Source: Priestia taiwanensis (lineage in GTDB: Bacteria; Bacillota; Bacilli; Bacillales; Bacillaceae_G). Taken from it: a stretch of DNA of 64,000 nucleotides. The stretch covers positions 478,868-542,867 of the forward strand of contig NZ_BMFK01000002.1 in the NCBI RefSeq assembly GCF_014638355.1, read 5' to 3'. The notes beneath the pieces are model-generated. The model ran no database searches and was not told where the DNA came from. It saw only the letters and a program-made list of their open reading frames with translations. Below are positions 1-9,183 of this stretch, in pieces. Every line of letters starts with the position of its first letter. Position 1 is the first letter of the stretch. Position numbers and translations under genes: made by a program.

Positions 1-443
1 GCATCTTTCTTTTTCAATTCTCCTCGTTCCATTCCTTCCACAATTAATCGTTCATACACAACATATGGTTGACGAGATAATTCCAATGCTTCTTCCAAAA
101 TATCTTTTGTCGCTAATTGACTGCCTGAAAACTCTTCGACAGCTTTCATAAAAGGATTCTCAAACTCATCAATATGGTGTTCTGCAAGCGCATATAGTTT
201 CTCTTTCGTCGTACGATAGTACTTTTCTTTCTCATTCCATGTCTGAATCCATTCCTCTGTTATTGTACGAAAGATGAATAAGAACAGTTCCTCTTTACTT
301 TTAAAATGGTAATATATACTCCCTTTACTACGACCAGTAGTTTGACAAATTTCTTCCATCGACGTTGCACTATATCCTTTTGTCGCAAATAAATCTTTTA
401 CTTTCAACGCTATATCTAATTTTGTTTGTTGTCCTTTTTGCAT
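1..443 (-). CDS. TetR/AcrR family transcriptional regulator (3' end cut by window edge)
   Basis: DNA-binding repressor of the TetR family. The 147 visible residues start with a typical TetR helix-turn-helix domain: LFATKGYSATSMEEI, then TGRSKGSIYYHFKSKEELF at about residues 15-52. The rest is the start of the helical ligand-binding domain, and its end lies outside the window. The ATG at 443-441 begins MQKGQQTKLD. A perfect 12-bp palindrome lies 29 bp upstream and is a likely autoregulatory operator. The gene follows the ABC exporter genes on the same strand, beyond a terminator, so control of that exporter is plausible but only inferred. The ligand is unknown. Confidence 0.9.
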   Translation of the reverse strand, partial: MQKGQQTKLDIALKVKDLFATKGYSATSMEEICQTTGRSKGSIYYHFKSKEELFLFIFRTITEEWIQTWNEKEKYYRTTKEKLYALAEHHIDEFENPFMKAVEEFSGSQLATKDILEEALELSRQPYVVYERLIVEGMERGELKKKD

Positions 444-471
444 CGTATATACACACCCTTTTCACTAAACC

Positions 472-483
472 GACTGTTCAGTC
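472..483. promoter_or_regulatory. Palindromic operator candidate for the TetR regulator
   Basis: GACTGTTCAGTC is a perfect dyad (half-site GACTG, 2-bp centre) 29 bp upstream of the TetR-family start codon. Position and symmetry fit TetR autoregulation. Binding is inferred. Confidence 0.55.
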
Positions 484-515
484 TAATATTAACATATCAT
501 GGAATTATTTAGCAA

Positions 516-558
516 CCAAAAAGAAACTTCCAACCAATTGCAATTGGTTGGAAGTTTC
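516..558 (-). terminator. Rho-independent terminator after the ABC exporter operon
   Basis: A perfect 18-bp inverted repeat (523-540 with 541-558) is followed on the minus strand by a T-rich run (TTTCTTTTTGG). It sits just after the permease stop codon and separates that operon from the TetR gene. Confidence 0.85.
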
Positions 559-568
559 TCTACATGTA

Positions 569-1789
569 TTAATTCTTCTTCATAAAGCGAACAAGGTTTT
601 TCCACTGCCATTTTTCGCTGTAGTTCATTACTGCGTTCACATAAATACGATTTACAAAAATATTGATAATAATAATAGTTACAAACAATATCCCAAGTGA
701 AATACTCATATCATATGCACTCATTTCGCCCATAACAACTCGGCTTAATCCAGCAAGTGGTGATAAGAATGGCACATATGATGAAATAACCGCCATTGTC
801 GAATTCGGGTCTCCAAGTGTACTCATTCCAATAAAGAATGCTGCCAATATTAACATTGTAGCCGGCATGACCGCTGTTGGTAAGTCTTCTGTACGGCTAA
901 CAAGTGAGCCAAGTGCAGCATATAGTATTGCAAACAACCAATAACCTAAAATAAAGTATGCAATAAATGCAACTAGCACCAATGGGGTAACAGAAGAAAA
1001 ATCAATAGCTCCACCAAATAAAGACAAGTTATCTGGATCTAACCAGCCAAGCCCCATTGCCACTCCGATTGCTATACCAATTACGGAAAATTGAAGAATA
1101 CTTAAAGATAACATAGCTAATATTTTTCCGTACATCATATAAATTGGTTTTACCTTTGGAATTAGTACTTCCATTACGCGTGATGATTTTTCCGCTGCTA
1201 CCATTGTAGCAATCCCTGGTGCAAAGGTAAGCAGAAAAATATACATTAAAATCATAAAGACATTTGCAAGTCCAAGTGTACTAGATTTATCAGCAATTGC
1301 TTCTTCCTTCATCTCCACTTGTGAGAATAATTTTGCTGCTACTTCTGGCGCAACGTTATTTTCCTTTACTGTCGTATTTATAAATTGCTGCTGCACATAT
1401 ACATTAGTAAGTGTCATAATTTCTCTATCAGGCAGATTATTATATACATATGTAAGTACAGGAGTACCGCTACCTTCTTCTAATACAATAACACCATCTA
1501 ATTCATCTTCTTTTACTTTATCCTTCAATGATTCTAAATCAGAAGCCTTTCCATCTTTAAATGCCGCTGAAGGTACTGCTTGATTAAGTCCTTCCGTATC
1601 TACGGCATAATTAGTTGTGGTATTAATAAATACAAAGTCTTCTTTTTCTTCTTCTCCTCCACTACTAAAGTGCATGAAGGCAAACATCCCTAATGTTAAA
1701 GCGAAAAAAATCGCCATTGTAATAAACGTTGATTTTTTCTTTATTCCTTCAAGAAAATGATACGAGAAAACTGCTCCGAATTTACCCAT
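569..1789 (-). CDS. ABC-2 type exporter permease (NatB/YhaP-like)
   Basis: Membrane subunit of an ABC-2 exporter, 406 aa. One N-terminal membrane segment (about residues 19-38) is followed by a roughly 130-residue extracytoplasmic domain. A block of about five hydrophobic segments then fills residues 170-390. This is the layout of NatB and YhaP, sodium/drug-type exporters of Bacillus. The start codon lies 1 bp after the stop of the ATPase gene, so the two are translationally coupled and form one transporter. The family is known for Na+ efflux and cell-envelope stress; the real substrate cannot be read from the sequence. A strong terminator follows. Confidence 0.85.
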   Translation of the reverse strand: MGKFGAVFSYHFLEGIKKKSTFITMAIFFALTLGMFAFMHFSSGGEEEKEDFVFINTTTNYAVDTEGLNQAVPSAAFKDGKASDLESLKDKVKEDELDGVIVLEEGSGTPVLTYVYNNLPDREIMTLTNVYVQQQFINTTVKENNVAPEVAAKLFSQVEMKEEAIADKSSTLGLANVFMILMYIFLLTFAPGIATMVAAEKSSRVMEVLIPKVKPIYMMYGKILAMLSLSILQFSVIGIAIGVAMGLGWLDPDNLSLFGGAIDFSSVTPLVLVAFIAYFILGYWLFAILYAALGSLVSRTEDLPTAVMPATMLILAAFFIGMSTLGDPNSTMAVISSYVPFLSPLAGLSRVVMGEMSAYDMSISLGILFVTIIIINIFVNRIYVNAVMNYSEKWQWKNLVRFMKKN

Positions 1790-1790
1790 C

Positions 1791-2672
1791 TTATTTCGCC
1801 CTCTCTATAAATATTTCATTCAACGTAGGTTCAAGCATTTTGAAGTAACGTAACGAAATAGAATGGTCTTGGAATGCTTGTAATATTTCTAACGCCTCTT
1901 GATCTGTTGTTACCTTTATATATAAATCTCCTAACTTCTGCTCAAACGCAACATCTAATAACGCTAGGCACTTTTCGTTCTCTTCTGTTGCTTCAAGAAT
2001 CAAATTACGGAACCCGTACTCTTGTTTTACTTCCTTTAGACTACCTTGAACAACAACATCACCATGCTTTAAGATGCAAACGTATTCACAAAATGCCTCT
2101 ACTTGATCCATACGGTGACTAGAGAAAATAACTGTCTTTCCTTTTTCCATTTCCTCTTGAATAACAGATGCTAACATATTGGCGTTAACCGGATCTAGCC
2201 CACTAAACGGTTCATCTAAAATAATAAATTCCGGATTATGTAATAACGTTGCGATAATTTGAATCTTCTGCTGGTTCCCTTTCGATAGTTCTCCAGCCTT
2301 CTTATTCTTATACTCTGTAATTTGTAATCTCTCTAACCAGTAATCTATTGATTGGTCTACAGCCTTTTGCGTCATACCTTCTAACTTCCCGAAATAGCGA
2401 AGTTGATCTAAAACTGTGCTTTTTGGATATAAGCCACGTTCTTCTGGTAAATACCCAAGCGATAACTTAGCATCCTTAAAGTCTTTGCCATTCCACTGTA
2501 TTTCTCCACTACTTGGCGTTAATAAACCAAGCATCATTTTAATCGTTGTTGTCTTTCCTGCGCCATTACGTCCCAAGAGACCTAGAACACTACCCTTTGG
2601 CAATGTAATATTTAATGATTTAACAGCTTGATTGTCTCCGAAATTCTTTGCTAACTGTTTAATTTCTAACAA
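1791..2672 (-). CDS. ABC exporter ATP-binding protein (NatA/YhaQ-like)
   Basis: Cytoplasmic ATPase that powers the permease encoded next to it, 293 aa. Walker A (GRNGAGKTT) is at residues 34-42, the signature LSKGN at 130-134 and Walker B IILDEP at 151-156. The last roughly 80 residues form the extra C-terminal domain (DUF4162 type) found in YhaQ-like ATPases; NatA, as I recall, is shorter. The start is TTG at 2672, chosen because GGGAGGGG lies 6 nt upstream and no better in-frame start fits the domain. A TATAAT-like element is seen at 2705-2710 without a convincing -35. The operon is ATPase then permease. Confidence 0.88.
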   Translation of the reverse strand: MLEIKQLAKNFGDNQAVKSLNITLPKGSVLGLLGRNGAGKTTTIKMMLGLLTPSSGEIQWNGKDFKDAKLSLGYLPEERGLYPKSTVLDQLRYFGKLEGMTQKAVDQSIDYWLERLQITEYKNKKAGELSKGNQQKIQIIATLLHNPEFIILDEPFSGLDPVNANMLASVIQEEMEKGKTVIFSSHRMDQVEAFCEYVCILKHGDVVVQGSLKEVKQEYGFRNLILEATEENEKCLALLDVAFEQKLGDLYIKVTTDQEALEILQAFQDHSISLRYFKMLEPTLNEIFIERAK

Positions 2673-2800
2673 TCATTTCCCCTCCCTTTATTCTGTATGG
2701 TATTATTATACATCCAACCTCCTACTTTTTCCATATAAAAGTTCGAAAAACAAGATAATTTGAAAGTTCTTTAAAATAGTTCTTTTGAACCTTTTAATAG

Positions 2801-2827
2801 GAAAAGAAAGCTACGAATGTAACTTTC
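2801..2827 (-). terminator. Weak terminator hairpin after the thiamine-binding-family gene
   Basis: On the minus strand GAAAGtTAC-ATTC-GTAgCTTTC is followed by TTTTCC and starts at the stop codon of the 103-aa gene. The stem has one mismatch, so strength is moderate. Confidence 0.45.
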
Positions 2828-3138
2828 TACTCGGCGTCTATTTTAGCTTGTACAGCTTTTAACTTTCCTTCCATCGTGCTTACTTTATCACGACGATCAT
2901 CAATACGAATGTTTGTGGCTACACGTTTTGCACCTTTTTCAAACGGCACCTCGTGTAATTCTTGAATGATTTCAAATAGAACTGGTAGTTCTCCTTCAAT
3001 AAGTGTATTCATCGGTGTTAATTGATATTTCACACGATCTTCATGTTTCTTTAGCACGTGATGAATTTTTGCTACATATGAACTAACACTTGGAGACTCT
3101 GTTCCAACTGGAATAATTGTAATATCAGCGATTGGCAT
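2827..3138 (-). CDS. MTH1187/YqgV family thiamine-binding protein
   Basis: Small 103-aa protein of the DUF77 family (MTH1187, YqgV, YkoF-like fold). Family marks are the N-terminal ADITIIPVGTESPSVSSYV strand-helix, the central YQLTPMNTLIEGEL and the later TNIRIDDRRDK. Family members form ferredoxin-like tetramers, and some bind thiamine or thiazole precursors. Neither neighbour is a thiamine gene, so the ligand is by family only. The start is ATG at 3138, with AGGAGGT upstream. It is a single-gene unit with a weak hairpin after it. Confidence 0.85.
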   Translation of the reverse strand: MPIADITIIPVGTESPSVSSYVAKIHHVLKKHEDRVKYQLTPMNTLIEGELPVLFEIIQELHEVPFEKGAKRVATNIRIDDRRDKVSTMEGKLKAVQAKIDAE

Positions 3139-3485
3139 GTTACTACCTCCTATGATTCTTTCTTCATTAAGTATATCATATTCCCTCCAAATCTAATGCA
3201 TCGGTATATGCTACTATCCCTGCTTCATTATTTGTACTACATCCAAGCTCATTCCACTTATCCAATTCAACTAGTTCCCTGTAAAACAGATCCTCTATAT
3301 TTCAATTAATTAACACAACAAATAGTACTAATATAGTAACCCTATCTATTATCCATACTTATATTAATTGTCATTCCCTTCCCACGTTCTTTTTCCACAC
3401 TGACGGCAATTTCTCCTTTCATGAAAGAAAACTTTTCCATTTGTGCATACTAACATGGAATGCTATGTACTAGGAGGTAAGTACC
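3139..3485. other. Intergenic stretch without a recognised gene
   Basis: 347 bp of AT-rich DNA between the divergent thiamine-binding-family gene and the glycosyltransferase. It must hold promoters for both. I could see only the AGGAGGT ribosome sites at its two ends, and no convincing -35/-10 pair, riboswitch fold or small ORF. Confidence 0.5.
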
Positions 3486-4832
3486 ATGAAAAAACCACTG
3501 TTTTTATTCTTCAGTTCCTTACTTATTTGGACTATTGGTTATATGTTCACAGAAGATGCCCTTCATTCACTTCTTATTCTAGGAAACATCTTCTTAATGC
3601 TCATTCAACTATATATGATTTGGATGGCACTCTATAATACCGCACTCGGATATTTAGGATTACGGAAATATAAACCTCTTATCTTAACAACGCCCAAACA
3701 TCGCTTTGCAGTCATTGTAGCAGCGCATAACGAAGAGAAGGTAGTCGGCAGTATCGTAAAAAATCTTCAAAAACAAGAATACCCCCAAGAACTTTATGAC
3801 GTATACGTTATTTGTGATAATTGTACAGATAAAACGGCTGCCGTTGTACGTAGCCATGGTGGGAATGCAATGGAACGCTTTGATACAACAAAACGTGGAA
3901 AAGGCTTTGCCCTTGAATGGATGTTCACAAAACTATGGGAAATGGAAGCCGGTGGAACTAGGTATGATGCAGTAGTTGTATTCGATGCCGATAATATTGT
4001 TTCCCGTAATTTCTTACATGTAATGAATACGAAGATGGATGAAGGATTTGAAGTTGTTCAAGGTTATTTAGATTCAAAAAATCCGGAAGATACATGGGTA
4101 ACAAAGTCGTATTCATTTGCTTATTGGTCAACGAATCGTATTTATCAATTAGGTCGTGATAACCTTGGACTAAGCGCTCAGCTAGGTGGTACAGGCCTAC
4201 TTGTCGCAACAAATGTGCTAAAAAAAATTGGCTGGAACGCAACTTCATTAACAGAGGATTTAGAGTTCACGCAACGTTATATTATCGAAACCGGACGACG
4301 CATCGGATGGGCACATGAAGCTATTACGTACGATGAGAAACCGCTTGGCTTACTCGCAAGCTTAAAGCAACGAGTTCGTTGGATGGCTGGTCATTCTGAT
4401 TGCACCATGCGCTACACACTGCCACTCCTAAAGCAATTTGTTAAAACACGTAGCTTAATCCCTTTCGATTCTGTGATGTACTTAATTGGGCCAGCTCGTT
4501 TCATTTTAATTTTATTCTTTATGCTCTTTTCTCTTCTATCTTTCTTGAAACTTGCTGATATTTATACACCACTTGATAGTATATTGGAAGGACTGACATT
4601 GCTACATCCTGCAGTGTATATCACTGTTTTCGCATGCTATTTCTCCCTCCCATTACTTGCAATTATTTTAGAGAAAAAGGCATCGAAATTGCATTGGTTC
4701 TTCTTCTCTTATTTATTTGGTTTCACGTGGATTCCGGTTACACTTATGGGATTCATTAAACGAAAAAACAGAGTATGGTCTCATACTGAACATGTACGCA
4801 ATGTGGATGAAGATGATTTAGAAAATATTTAA
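3486..4832 (+). CDS. Membrane-bound family 2 glycosyltransferase
   Basis: Processive-type GT2 enzyme, 448 aa, resembling hyaluronan/poly-GlcNAc/cellulose synthase-like transferases. Two membrane segments (about residues 5-48) precede the catalytic domain. VIVAAHNEE is at 75-84 and D111 follows VYVIC. The metal-binding DAD is at 167-169, TEDLE (catalytic base region) at 256-260 and QRVRW at 295-299. At least two more membrane segments lie between 325 and 410. These D, DxD, D, QxxRW marks are complete, so the enzyme should be active, using a UDP-sugar on the cytoplasmic side. No polysaccharide genes lie beside it and it has its own terminator, so its product is unknown. ATG follows CTAGGAGGT. 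Confidence 0.88.
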   Translation: MKKPLFLFFSSLLIWTIGYMFTEDALHSLLILGNIFLMLIQLYMIWMALYNTALGYLGLRKYKPLILTTPKHRFAVIVAAHNEEKVVGSIVKNLQKQEYPQELYDVYVICDNCTDKTAAVVRSHGGNAMERFDTTKRGKGFALEWMFTKLWEMEAGGTRYDAVVVFDADNIVSRNFLHVMNTKMDEGFEVVQGYLDSKNPEDTWVTKSYSFAYWSTNRIYQLGRDNLGLSAQLGGTGLLVATNVLKKIGWNATSLTEDLEFTQRYIIETGRRIGWAHEAITYDEKPLGLLASLKQRVRWMAGHSDCTMRYTLPLLKQFVKTRSLIPFDSVMYLIGPARFILILFFMLFSLLSFLKLADIYTPLDSILEGLTLLHPAVYITVFACYFSLPLLAIILEKKASKLHWFFFSYLFGFTWIPVTLMGFIKRKNRVWSHTEHVRNVDEDDLENI

Positions 4833-4842
4833 ACTAACACAA

Positions 4843-4896
4843 AAATAACCATCTATAGATGCACATAATACGTCATTTACAGATGGTTATTTCTTT
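4843..4896. terminator. Bidirectional terminator between convergent genes
   Basis: A 12-bp perfect stem (4843-4854 with 4881-4892) lies between the glycosyltransferase and the convergent Glu-rich gene. It is flanked by T-rich sequence on both strands (TTTCTTTG on plus, TTATTTTTG on minus). Confidence 0.8.
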
Positions 4897-4934
4897 GTCA
4901 TCAATTATTCTCTTTGAATTAAAAACCTATTATC

Positions 4935-5792
4935 CTAATCAATACAATGTCTCGCACATTTATTTTGTGGGTATAGTCTATTCGCACGACTTCGATTACA
5001 CCTACGTGTACAACCACACGAGCAAGTTGAACGTGTCTTTTTATGTTGTTTCGTCTTTGTTGTTGTCTCCACTTGCTTTTCTGATTGATCTGTTGTTTTA
5101 GATGGAATAAGTTGCTCAATTCGCTTTGTACGAGGATTCACTATATTCTTTTCAGCAGGTTTAACGAATTGATTACTCTGCTCTTTCTCTTGGCCCGTTT
5201 CCTTTTTTGGCGATGGTCTAGTAAGTTGATCAATTCGTTTTTTCACTACATTCGTTTCTTGCTTTCCTACTAACTTGGCTAATTGTTCAACCCGTTTTTT
5301 CGCACGATCTATTACTTTTTTTTCGGGTACTTCGATTTGTTCTATTGTTTCTTCCAGCTCGTTTATTGAACTAATTTCTTCTGTTTGTATAGATTCTTCA
5401 CTTTGTATTGTTTCTTCTATAGACTCCGCTTCCATTACGGAACTTACGTCTTCTAATAAATTTTCTTCCGATGATTTCCCCTCTTCTACCGGAATTACTT
5501 CTTCCTCTAGTACATCTGTCGACGGTTCTATCTCTTCTTCCAAATTACCTACTTCCTCGGATTGTACCTCTGTCGATTGTTCCTCTCCTGCTTCGTTAAC
5601 TGCTTCTTTTGACGTTACCTCTATCGATTCTTCTACGACACTAACTACTTCTTCCTTCTTAATCTGTGGAACAACTACTTTTACTTTTGGCAATCCAATC
5701 TTTTCCCAATCATCAGGAAGTGTATACGTTATTTCCTGCTCTTCTCCCGCATGTATTAAGTAATCTCCCGTTTCCTCCTCATCATGGAACAT
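4935..5792 (-). CDS. Unknown Glu-rich protein with RxxQL repeats and Cys-rich tail
   Basis: 285 aa, not recognised. Three parts can be seen. The N-terminal 45 residues are folded-looking (YTLPDDWEKIGLPKVKVVVP). A very acidic low-complexity middle (about 50-160) is rich in EE, SE and VE. The basic C-terminal third carries three related motifs, KKRVEQLAK, KKRIDQLTR and TKRIEQLIP, about 25-35 residues apart. It ends in a Cys/Arg cluster (CSCGCTRRCNR, then two more Cys). No signal peptide or membrane segment is visible. ATG at 5792 has GAGGTG about 11 nt upstream, and a stop codon lies just before in frame. It is a single gene. A spore-coat or cell-surface role is possible but has no direct support. 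Confidence 0.7.
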   Translation of the reverse strand: MFHDEEETGDYLIHAGEEQEITYTLPDDWEKIGLPKVKVVVPQIKKEEVVSVVEESIEVTSKEAVNEAGEEQSTEVQSEEVGNLEEEIEPSTDVLEEEVIPVEEGKSSEENLLEDVSSVMEAESIEETIQSEESIQTEEISSINELEETIEQIEVPEKKVIDRAKKRVEQLAKLVGKQETNVVKKRIDQLTRPSPKKETGQEKEQSNQFVKPAEKNIVNPRTKRIEQLIPSKTTDQSEKQVETTTKTKQHKKTRSTCSCGCTRRCNRSRANRLYPQNKCARHCID

Positions 5793-5941
5793 ATGCGATT
5801 CGACACCTCACTTTTTACAAATAGGAATGTTTCTTATGAATAAAACACCTAATCGCAATATATGAGGGCTAAAGATGATGTGTGTATAACTACCAGTGCC
5901 TAAAAAATAATGGAATAGCCCTTATATCTCTATTATATGGA

Positions 5942-6316
5942 TTAAACAATTGTCTCAGAGGTGATACGTAAGAAATATCCATCCGGATCAATTATGTTAA
6001 ATCCACTCATGCCCCAAGAATAATCTTCAATCTCTGTTTCAATTGAATACTTATTAGCCACACATCGCTTATACACCTCTTCTAAGGAGCTTACAGCAAT
6101 AATTATTTCTAGTCCGTTACCTTTTCCATGCCTATTAAAATAATGCGTTTCATCTAAACTAGATCGTAACCCTATTAATAATGAAAAACAATCATGATTA
6201 AATCTACCAAACTGCTCGCTCCGCCTATATAACTTCAAACCAATGATATGTTCATAAAAGGATAATGACTTTTCAATATCTTCTACGTACAGTTTTATAC
6301 GAAAACGTGGCTCCAT
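5942..6316 (-). CDS. VOC family protein (glyoxalase/bleomycin-resistance fold)
   Basis: 124-aa one-module VOC protein. It begins RFRIKLYVEDIEKSLSFYE, the usual first beta-alpha unit, and ends SGFNIIDPDGYFLRI, the second repeat with a DPDG turn. Such proteins are metal-dependent dioxygenases, isomerases, lyases or antibiotic-binding proteins acting as dimers. The substrate cannot be assigned. ATG at 6316 has GGGAGGAAATC upstream. It appears to be a single gene ahead of the leuS terminator, with nothing around it that suggests a pathway. Confidence 0.82.
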   Translation of the reverse strand: MEPRFRIKLYVEDIEKSLSFYEHIIGLKLYRRSEQFGRFNHDCFSLLIGLRSSLDETHYFNRHGKGNGLEIIIAVSSLEEVYKRCVANKYSIETEIEDYSWGMSGFNIIDPDGYFLRITSETIV

Positions 6317-6354
6317 AATGATTTCCTCCCGATTGTATTAGTAGTTCATACACA

Positions 6355-6396
6355 AAAAAGCTACATCGCTCTTTTTCAAGAAACGATGTAGCTTTT
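6355..6396 (-). terminator. leuS terminator
   Basis: Stem AAAGCTACATCG/CGATGTAGCTTT (6357-6368 with 6384-6395), followed on the minus strand by TTTTTTG. It lies 20 bp after the leuS stop codon. Confidence 0.9.
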
Positions 6397-6415
6397 CCTC
6401 TTTATAACGATGAAA

Positions 6416-8833
6416 TTAGTTTGCTACGATGTTAATTAATTTTCCTGGCACAGCAATTACTTTGCGAACTGTCTTGCCTTCGATTTGCTCTTTTACTAAA
6501 TCGTTCGCTAATGCTACTTCTTCTAATTGCTCACGTGTGATGTCTTTTGCAACGTTCATTTTCGCTTTTACTTTACCGTTAATTTGAACAACGATTTCTA
6601 CTTCAGCTTCTACAAGCTTCGATTCGTCAAATGTCGGCCATGCTGCATATGTGATTGATTCACTGTGGCCTAACTTCGCCCATAACTCTTCTCCAATATG
6701 CGGTGCAATTGGTGCTAATAACTTCACGAATCCTTCTACATATTCTTGCGGAAGTACGTCTTGCTTGTATGCATCATTCATGAATACCATCATTTGTGAA
6801 ATTGCTGTGTTGAAACGTAAACCTTCGAAGTCTTCCGTTACTTTCTTCACTGTTTGGTGGAATACTTTCTCTAATGCTTTGTTTTCTGCACCTACAACAA
6901 CTTTTTCGCTTAATTCACTGTTTTCACCTACGAATAAACGCCATACACGGTCTAAGAAACGACGAGATCCGTCTAATCCATTTGTTGACCAAGCGATAGA
7001 AGCATCTAAAGGTCCCATGAACATTTCGTATAAACGAAGTGTATCTGCACCGTGTGATTCTACGATATCATCCGGGTTAACAACGTTACCTTTTGATTTA
7101 CTCATCTTCTCGTTGTTTTCCCCTAAGATCATTCCTTGGTTGTATAACTTTTGGAATGGTTCTTTCGTTGGCACTACTCCGATATCGTATAAGAACTTAT
7201 GCCAGAAGCGTGCATATAATAAGTGAAGAACAGCATGCTCTGCACCACCGATATATAAGTCAACCGGTAACCATTGTTTTAACTTCTCTGGATCTGCAAG
7301 TGCTTCACTATTGTTTGGATCGATGTAACGTAAGAAGTACCAGCAAGAACCGCCCCATTGTGGCATTGTGTTCGTTTCACGGCGACCTTTCTTACCTGTT
7401 ACTGGATCTACAACATTTACCCACTCTTCGATGTTTGCAAGTGGTGATTCACCAGTACCTGAAGGACGAATGTCCGTTGTCTTCGGTAACTCTAATGGTA
7501 ATTGCTCTTCTGGTACAGCTGTCATTGTACCATCTTCCCAATGGATAATTGGGATTGGCTCACCCCAGTAACGTTGACGACTGAATAACCAATCACGAAT
7601 ACGGTATGTGATTTTTTGCTCACCGATACCTTTTTCTTGTAACCATTCGTTCATTTTCTTAATTGCGTCTTCTTTGTTTAAACCATTTAAGAAGTTAGAG
7701 TTTACATGCTCTCCGTCACCAGCGTACGCTTCTTTTTCAACATCTCCACCAGCTACTACTTCTTTAATTGGTAAATCGAATTTCTTCGCAAACTCATAGT
7801 CACGCTCATCATGTGCTGGAACAGCCATGATTGCACCTGTACCGTAGCTTGCTAATACGTAGTCTGCAATCCAGATTGGCATTTTTTCGCCATTAGCTGG
7901 GTTAATTGCATATGCACCTGTGAAGATACCTGTCTTTTCTTTTGAAAGCTCTGTACGCTCTAAGTCTGATTTTGTTTGAATTGCATCTACATACGCTTCT
8001 ACTGCTTCTTTTTTTTCTGATGTTGTAATCTTTGCTACTAACTCATGTTCTGGAGCTAATACTGCATATGTTGCACCGAATAATGTATCTGGACGTGTTG
8101 TGAATACTGTAAAGATAGCATCATGTCCGTCGATTACGAAGTTTACTTCTGCACCTTCCGAACGACCGATCCAGTTACGTTGCATTTCTTTTAAGCTTTC
8201 TGGCCAATCTAATTCTTCTAGGTCTTCTAATAAGCGGTCTGCGTATTCTGTAATTTTTAAGATCCACTGACGCATCGGTTTACGAATAACAGGGTGTCCA
8301 CCACGCTCAGATTTACCGTCAATTACTTCTTCGTTCGCTAATACTGTTCCTAAAGCTGGGCACCAGTTAACTGGTACTTCGTCCATAAACGCTAAGCCTT
8401 TTTCGAACATTTTCGTGAAGATCCATTGTGTCCACTTGTAGTAGTTCGGATCTGTTGTATTAATTTCGCGATCCCAGTCATAAGAGAATCCTAGCGCCTT
8501 AATTTGACGACGGAATGTGTTAATATTTTGCTCTGTGAATTCCGCAGGGTCGTTACCTGTATCTAATGCGTATTGCTCTGCTGGAAGACCAAATGCATCC
8601 CATCCCATTGGATGTAATACGTTGTATCCTTGCATACGCTTCATGCGTGATACGATATCTGTCGCTGTATAGCCTTCTGGATGACCTACGTGTAAGCCAG
8701 CTCCAGACGGATAAGGGAACATATCTAATGCATAAAACTTCGGACGATCCTTATCTTCTGTTGTTTTGAATGATTTGTTTTCTTCCCAATATTGCTGCCA
8801 CTTTGTCTCAATATCTCGATGGTTATAGTTCAT
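6416..8833 (-). CDS. leuS: Leucyl-tRNA synthetase
   Basis: Class I aminoacyl-tRNA synthetase that charges tRNA-Leu, 805 aa, the usual bacterial size. The HIGH motif appears as [12 protein letters not shown] near the N-terminus and the KMSKS loop as [11 protein letters not shown] in the C-terminal half. Between them lies the CP1 editing domain ([12 protein letters not shown] and VPAHDERD). The frame is open upstream to 8959, but that extension runs through the T-box and terminator. The ATG at 8833 with GAGAGG upstream, giving [13 protein letters not shown], is the real start. Expression is set by the Leu T-box just upstream, and a strong terminator follows. Confidence 0.98.
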   Translation of the reverse strand: MNYNHRDIETKWQQYWEENKSFKTTEDKDRPKFYALDMFPYPSGAGLHVGHPEGYTATDIVSRMKRMQGYNVLHPMGWDAFGLPAEQYALDTGNDPAEFTEQNINTFRRQIKALGFSYDWDREINTTDPNYYKWTQWIFTKMFEKGLAFMDEVPVNWCPALGTVLANEEVIDGKSERGGHPVIRKPMRQWILKITEYADRLLEDLEELDWPESLKEMQRNWIGRSEGAEVNFVIDGHDAIFTVFTTRPDTLFGATYAVLAPEHELVAKITTSEKKEAVEAYVDAIQTKSDLERTELSKEKTGIFTGAYAINPANGEKMPIWIADYVLASYGTGAIMAVPAHDERDYEFAKKFDLPIKEVVAGGDVEKEAYAGDGEHVNSNFLNGLNKEDAIKKMNEWLQEKGIGEQKITYRIRDWLFSRQRYWGEPIPIIHWEDGTMTAVPEEQLPLELPKTTDIRPSGTGESPLANIEEWVNVVDPVTGKKGRRETNTMPQWGGSCWYFLRYIDPNNSEALADPEKLKQWLPVDLYIGGAEHAVLHLLYARFWHKFLYDIGVVPTKEPFQKLYNQGMILGENNEKMSKSKGNVVNPDDIVESHGADTLRLYEMFMGPLDASIAWSTNGLDGSRRFLDRVWRLFVGENSELSEKVVVGAENKALEKVFHQTVKKVTEDFEGLRFNTAISQMMVFMNDAYKQDVLPQEYVEGFVKLLAPIAPHIGEELWAKLGHSESITYAAWPTFDESKLVEAEVEIVVQINGKVKAKMNVAKDITREQLEEVALANDLVKEQIEGKTVRKVIAVPGKLINIVAN

Positions 8834-8874
8834 CAATTTCACAACCTCTCTTTTATGTGAATCTTTCAATAAAA

Positions 8875-9129
8875 TAAAAAAACCTCTCATCCCTATAAAA
8901 AGGGACGAGAGGATTATATATCTTCCCGCGGTACCACCCAACTTAATGTGTATGCACATTCGCTTGAAATCCGTAACGTGGACAAACGATAACGACTACT
9001 ATAAGTTCACCGTTATAACTCCAAGGCGAGTTCATGAATGTTCTGCATTGACTCGCACCACCCGTCAACTCTCTTTAGCATCACTACTTCATTACTATTC
9101 CTTTTCACAGTTACATATATGATTAGTTA
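8875..9129 (-). promoter_or_regulatory. Leu T-box leader of leuS
   Basis: tRNA-sensing leader that lets transcription through when uncharged tRNA-Leu binds. The T-box core GGGTGGTACCGCG lies at 8927-8940 on the minus strand. The terminator stem CCTCTCGTCCCT/AGGGATGAGAGG with a T-run occupies 8875-8912. The likely specifier is the CTC codon at 9030-9028, in GAACTCGCC. The upstream stem I, with its GTTATAACGG-type arms, lies between 8960 and 9110. Family knowledge and the downstream leuS gene agree on leucine. Confidence 0.95.
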
Positions 9130-9135
9130 GAGTAT

Positions 9136-9164
9136 ATTCTAATCTATTCTATTCTGTTCGTCAA
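9136..9164 (-). promoter_or_regulatory. Vegetative promoter of leuS
   Basis: TTGACG at 9164-9159 and TAGAAT at 9141-9136 with a 17-bp spacer is a good sigma-A promoter. It starts transcription around 9129, ahead of the T-box. Confidence 0.8.
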
Positions 9165-9183
9165 TTGTTAACAAAATGTTTCC

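Noticed and set aside
3958..4248. 96-codon minus-strand frame inside the glycosyltransferase gene
   Set aside because: No ribosome site and no recognisable domain; the plus-strand frame has full GT2 motifs.
5275..5763. 162-codon Ser/Thr-rich plus-strand frame
   Set aside because: Antisense of the Glu-rich gene; acidic GAA/GAG codons read backwards as Ser/Phe-type codons. No ribosome site.
5860..5935. Distant 7-bp inverted repeat AGGGCTA/TAGCCCT before the VOC gene end
   Set aside because: Arms are 50-odd bases apart with no T-run; chance is likely.
8834..8959. N-terminal extension of LeuS
   Set aside because: It translates the T-box terminator and core; the ATG at 8833 has a proper ribosome site and gives the family length.
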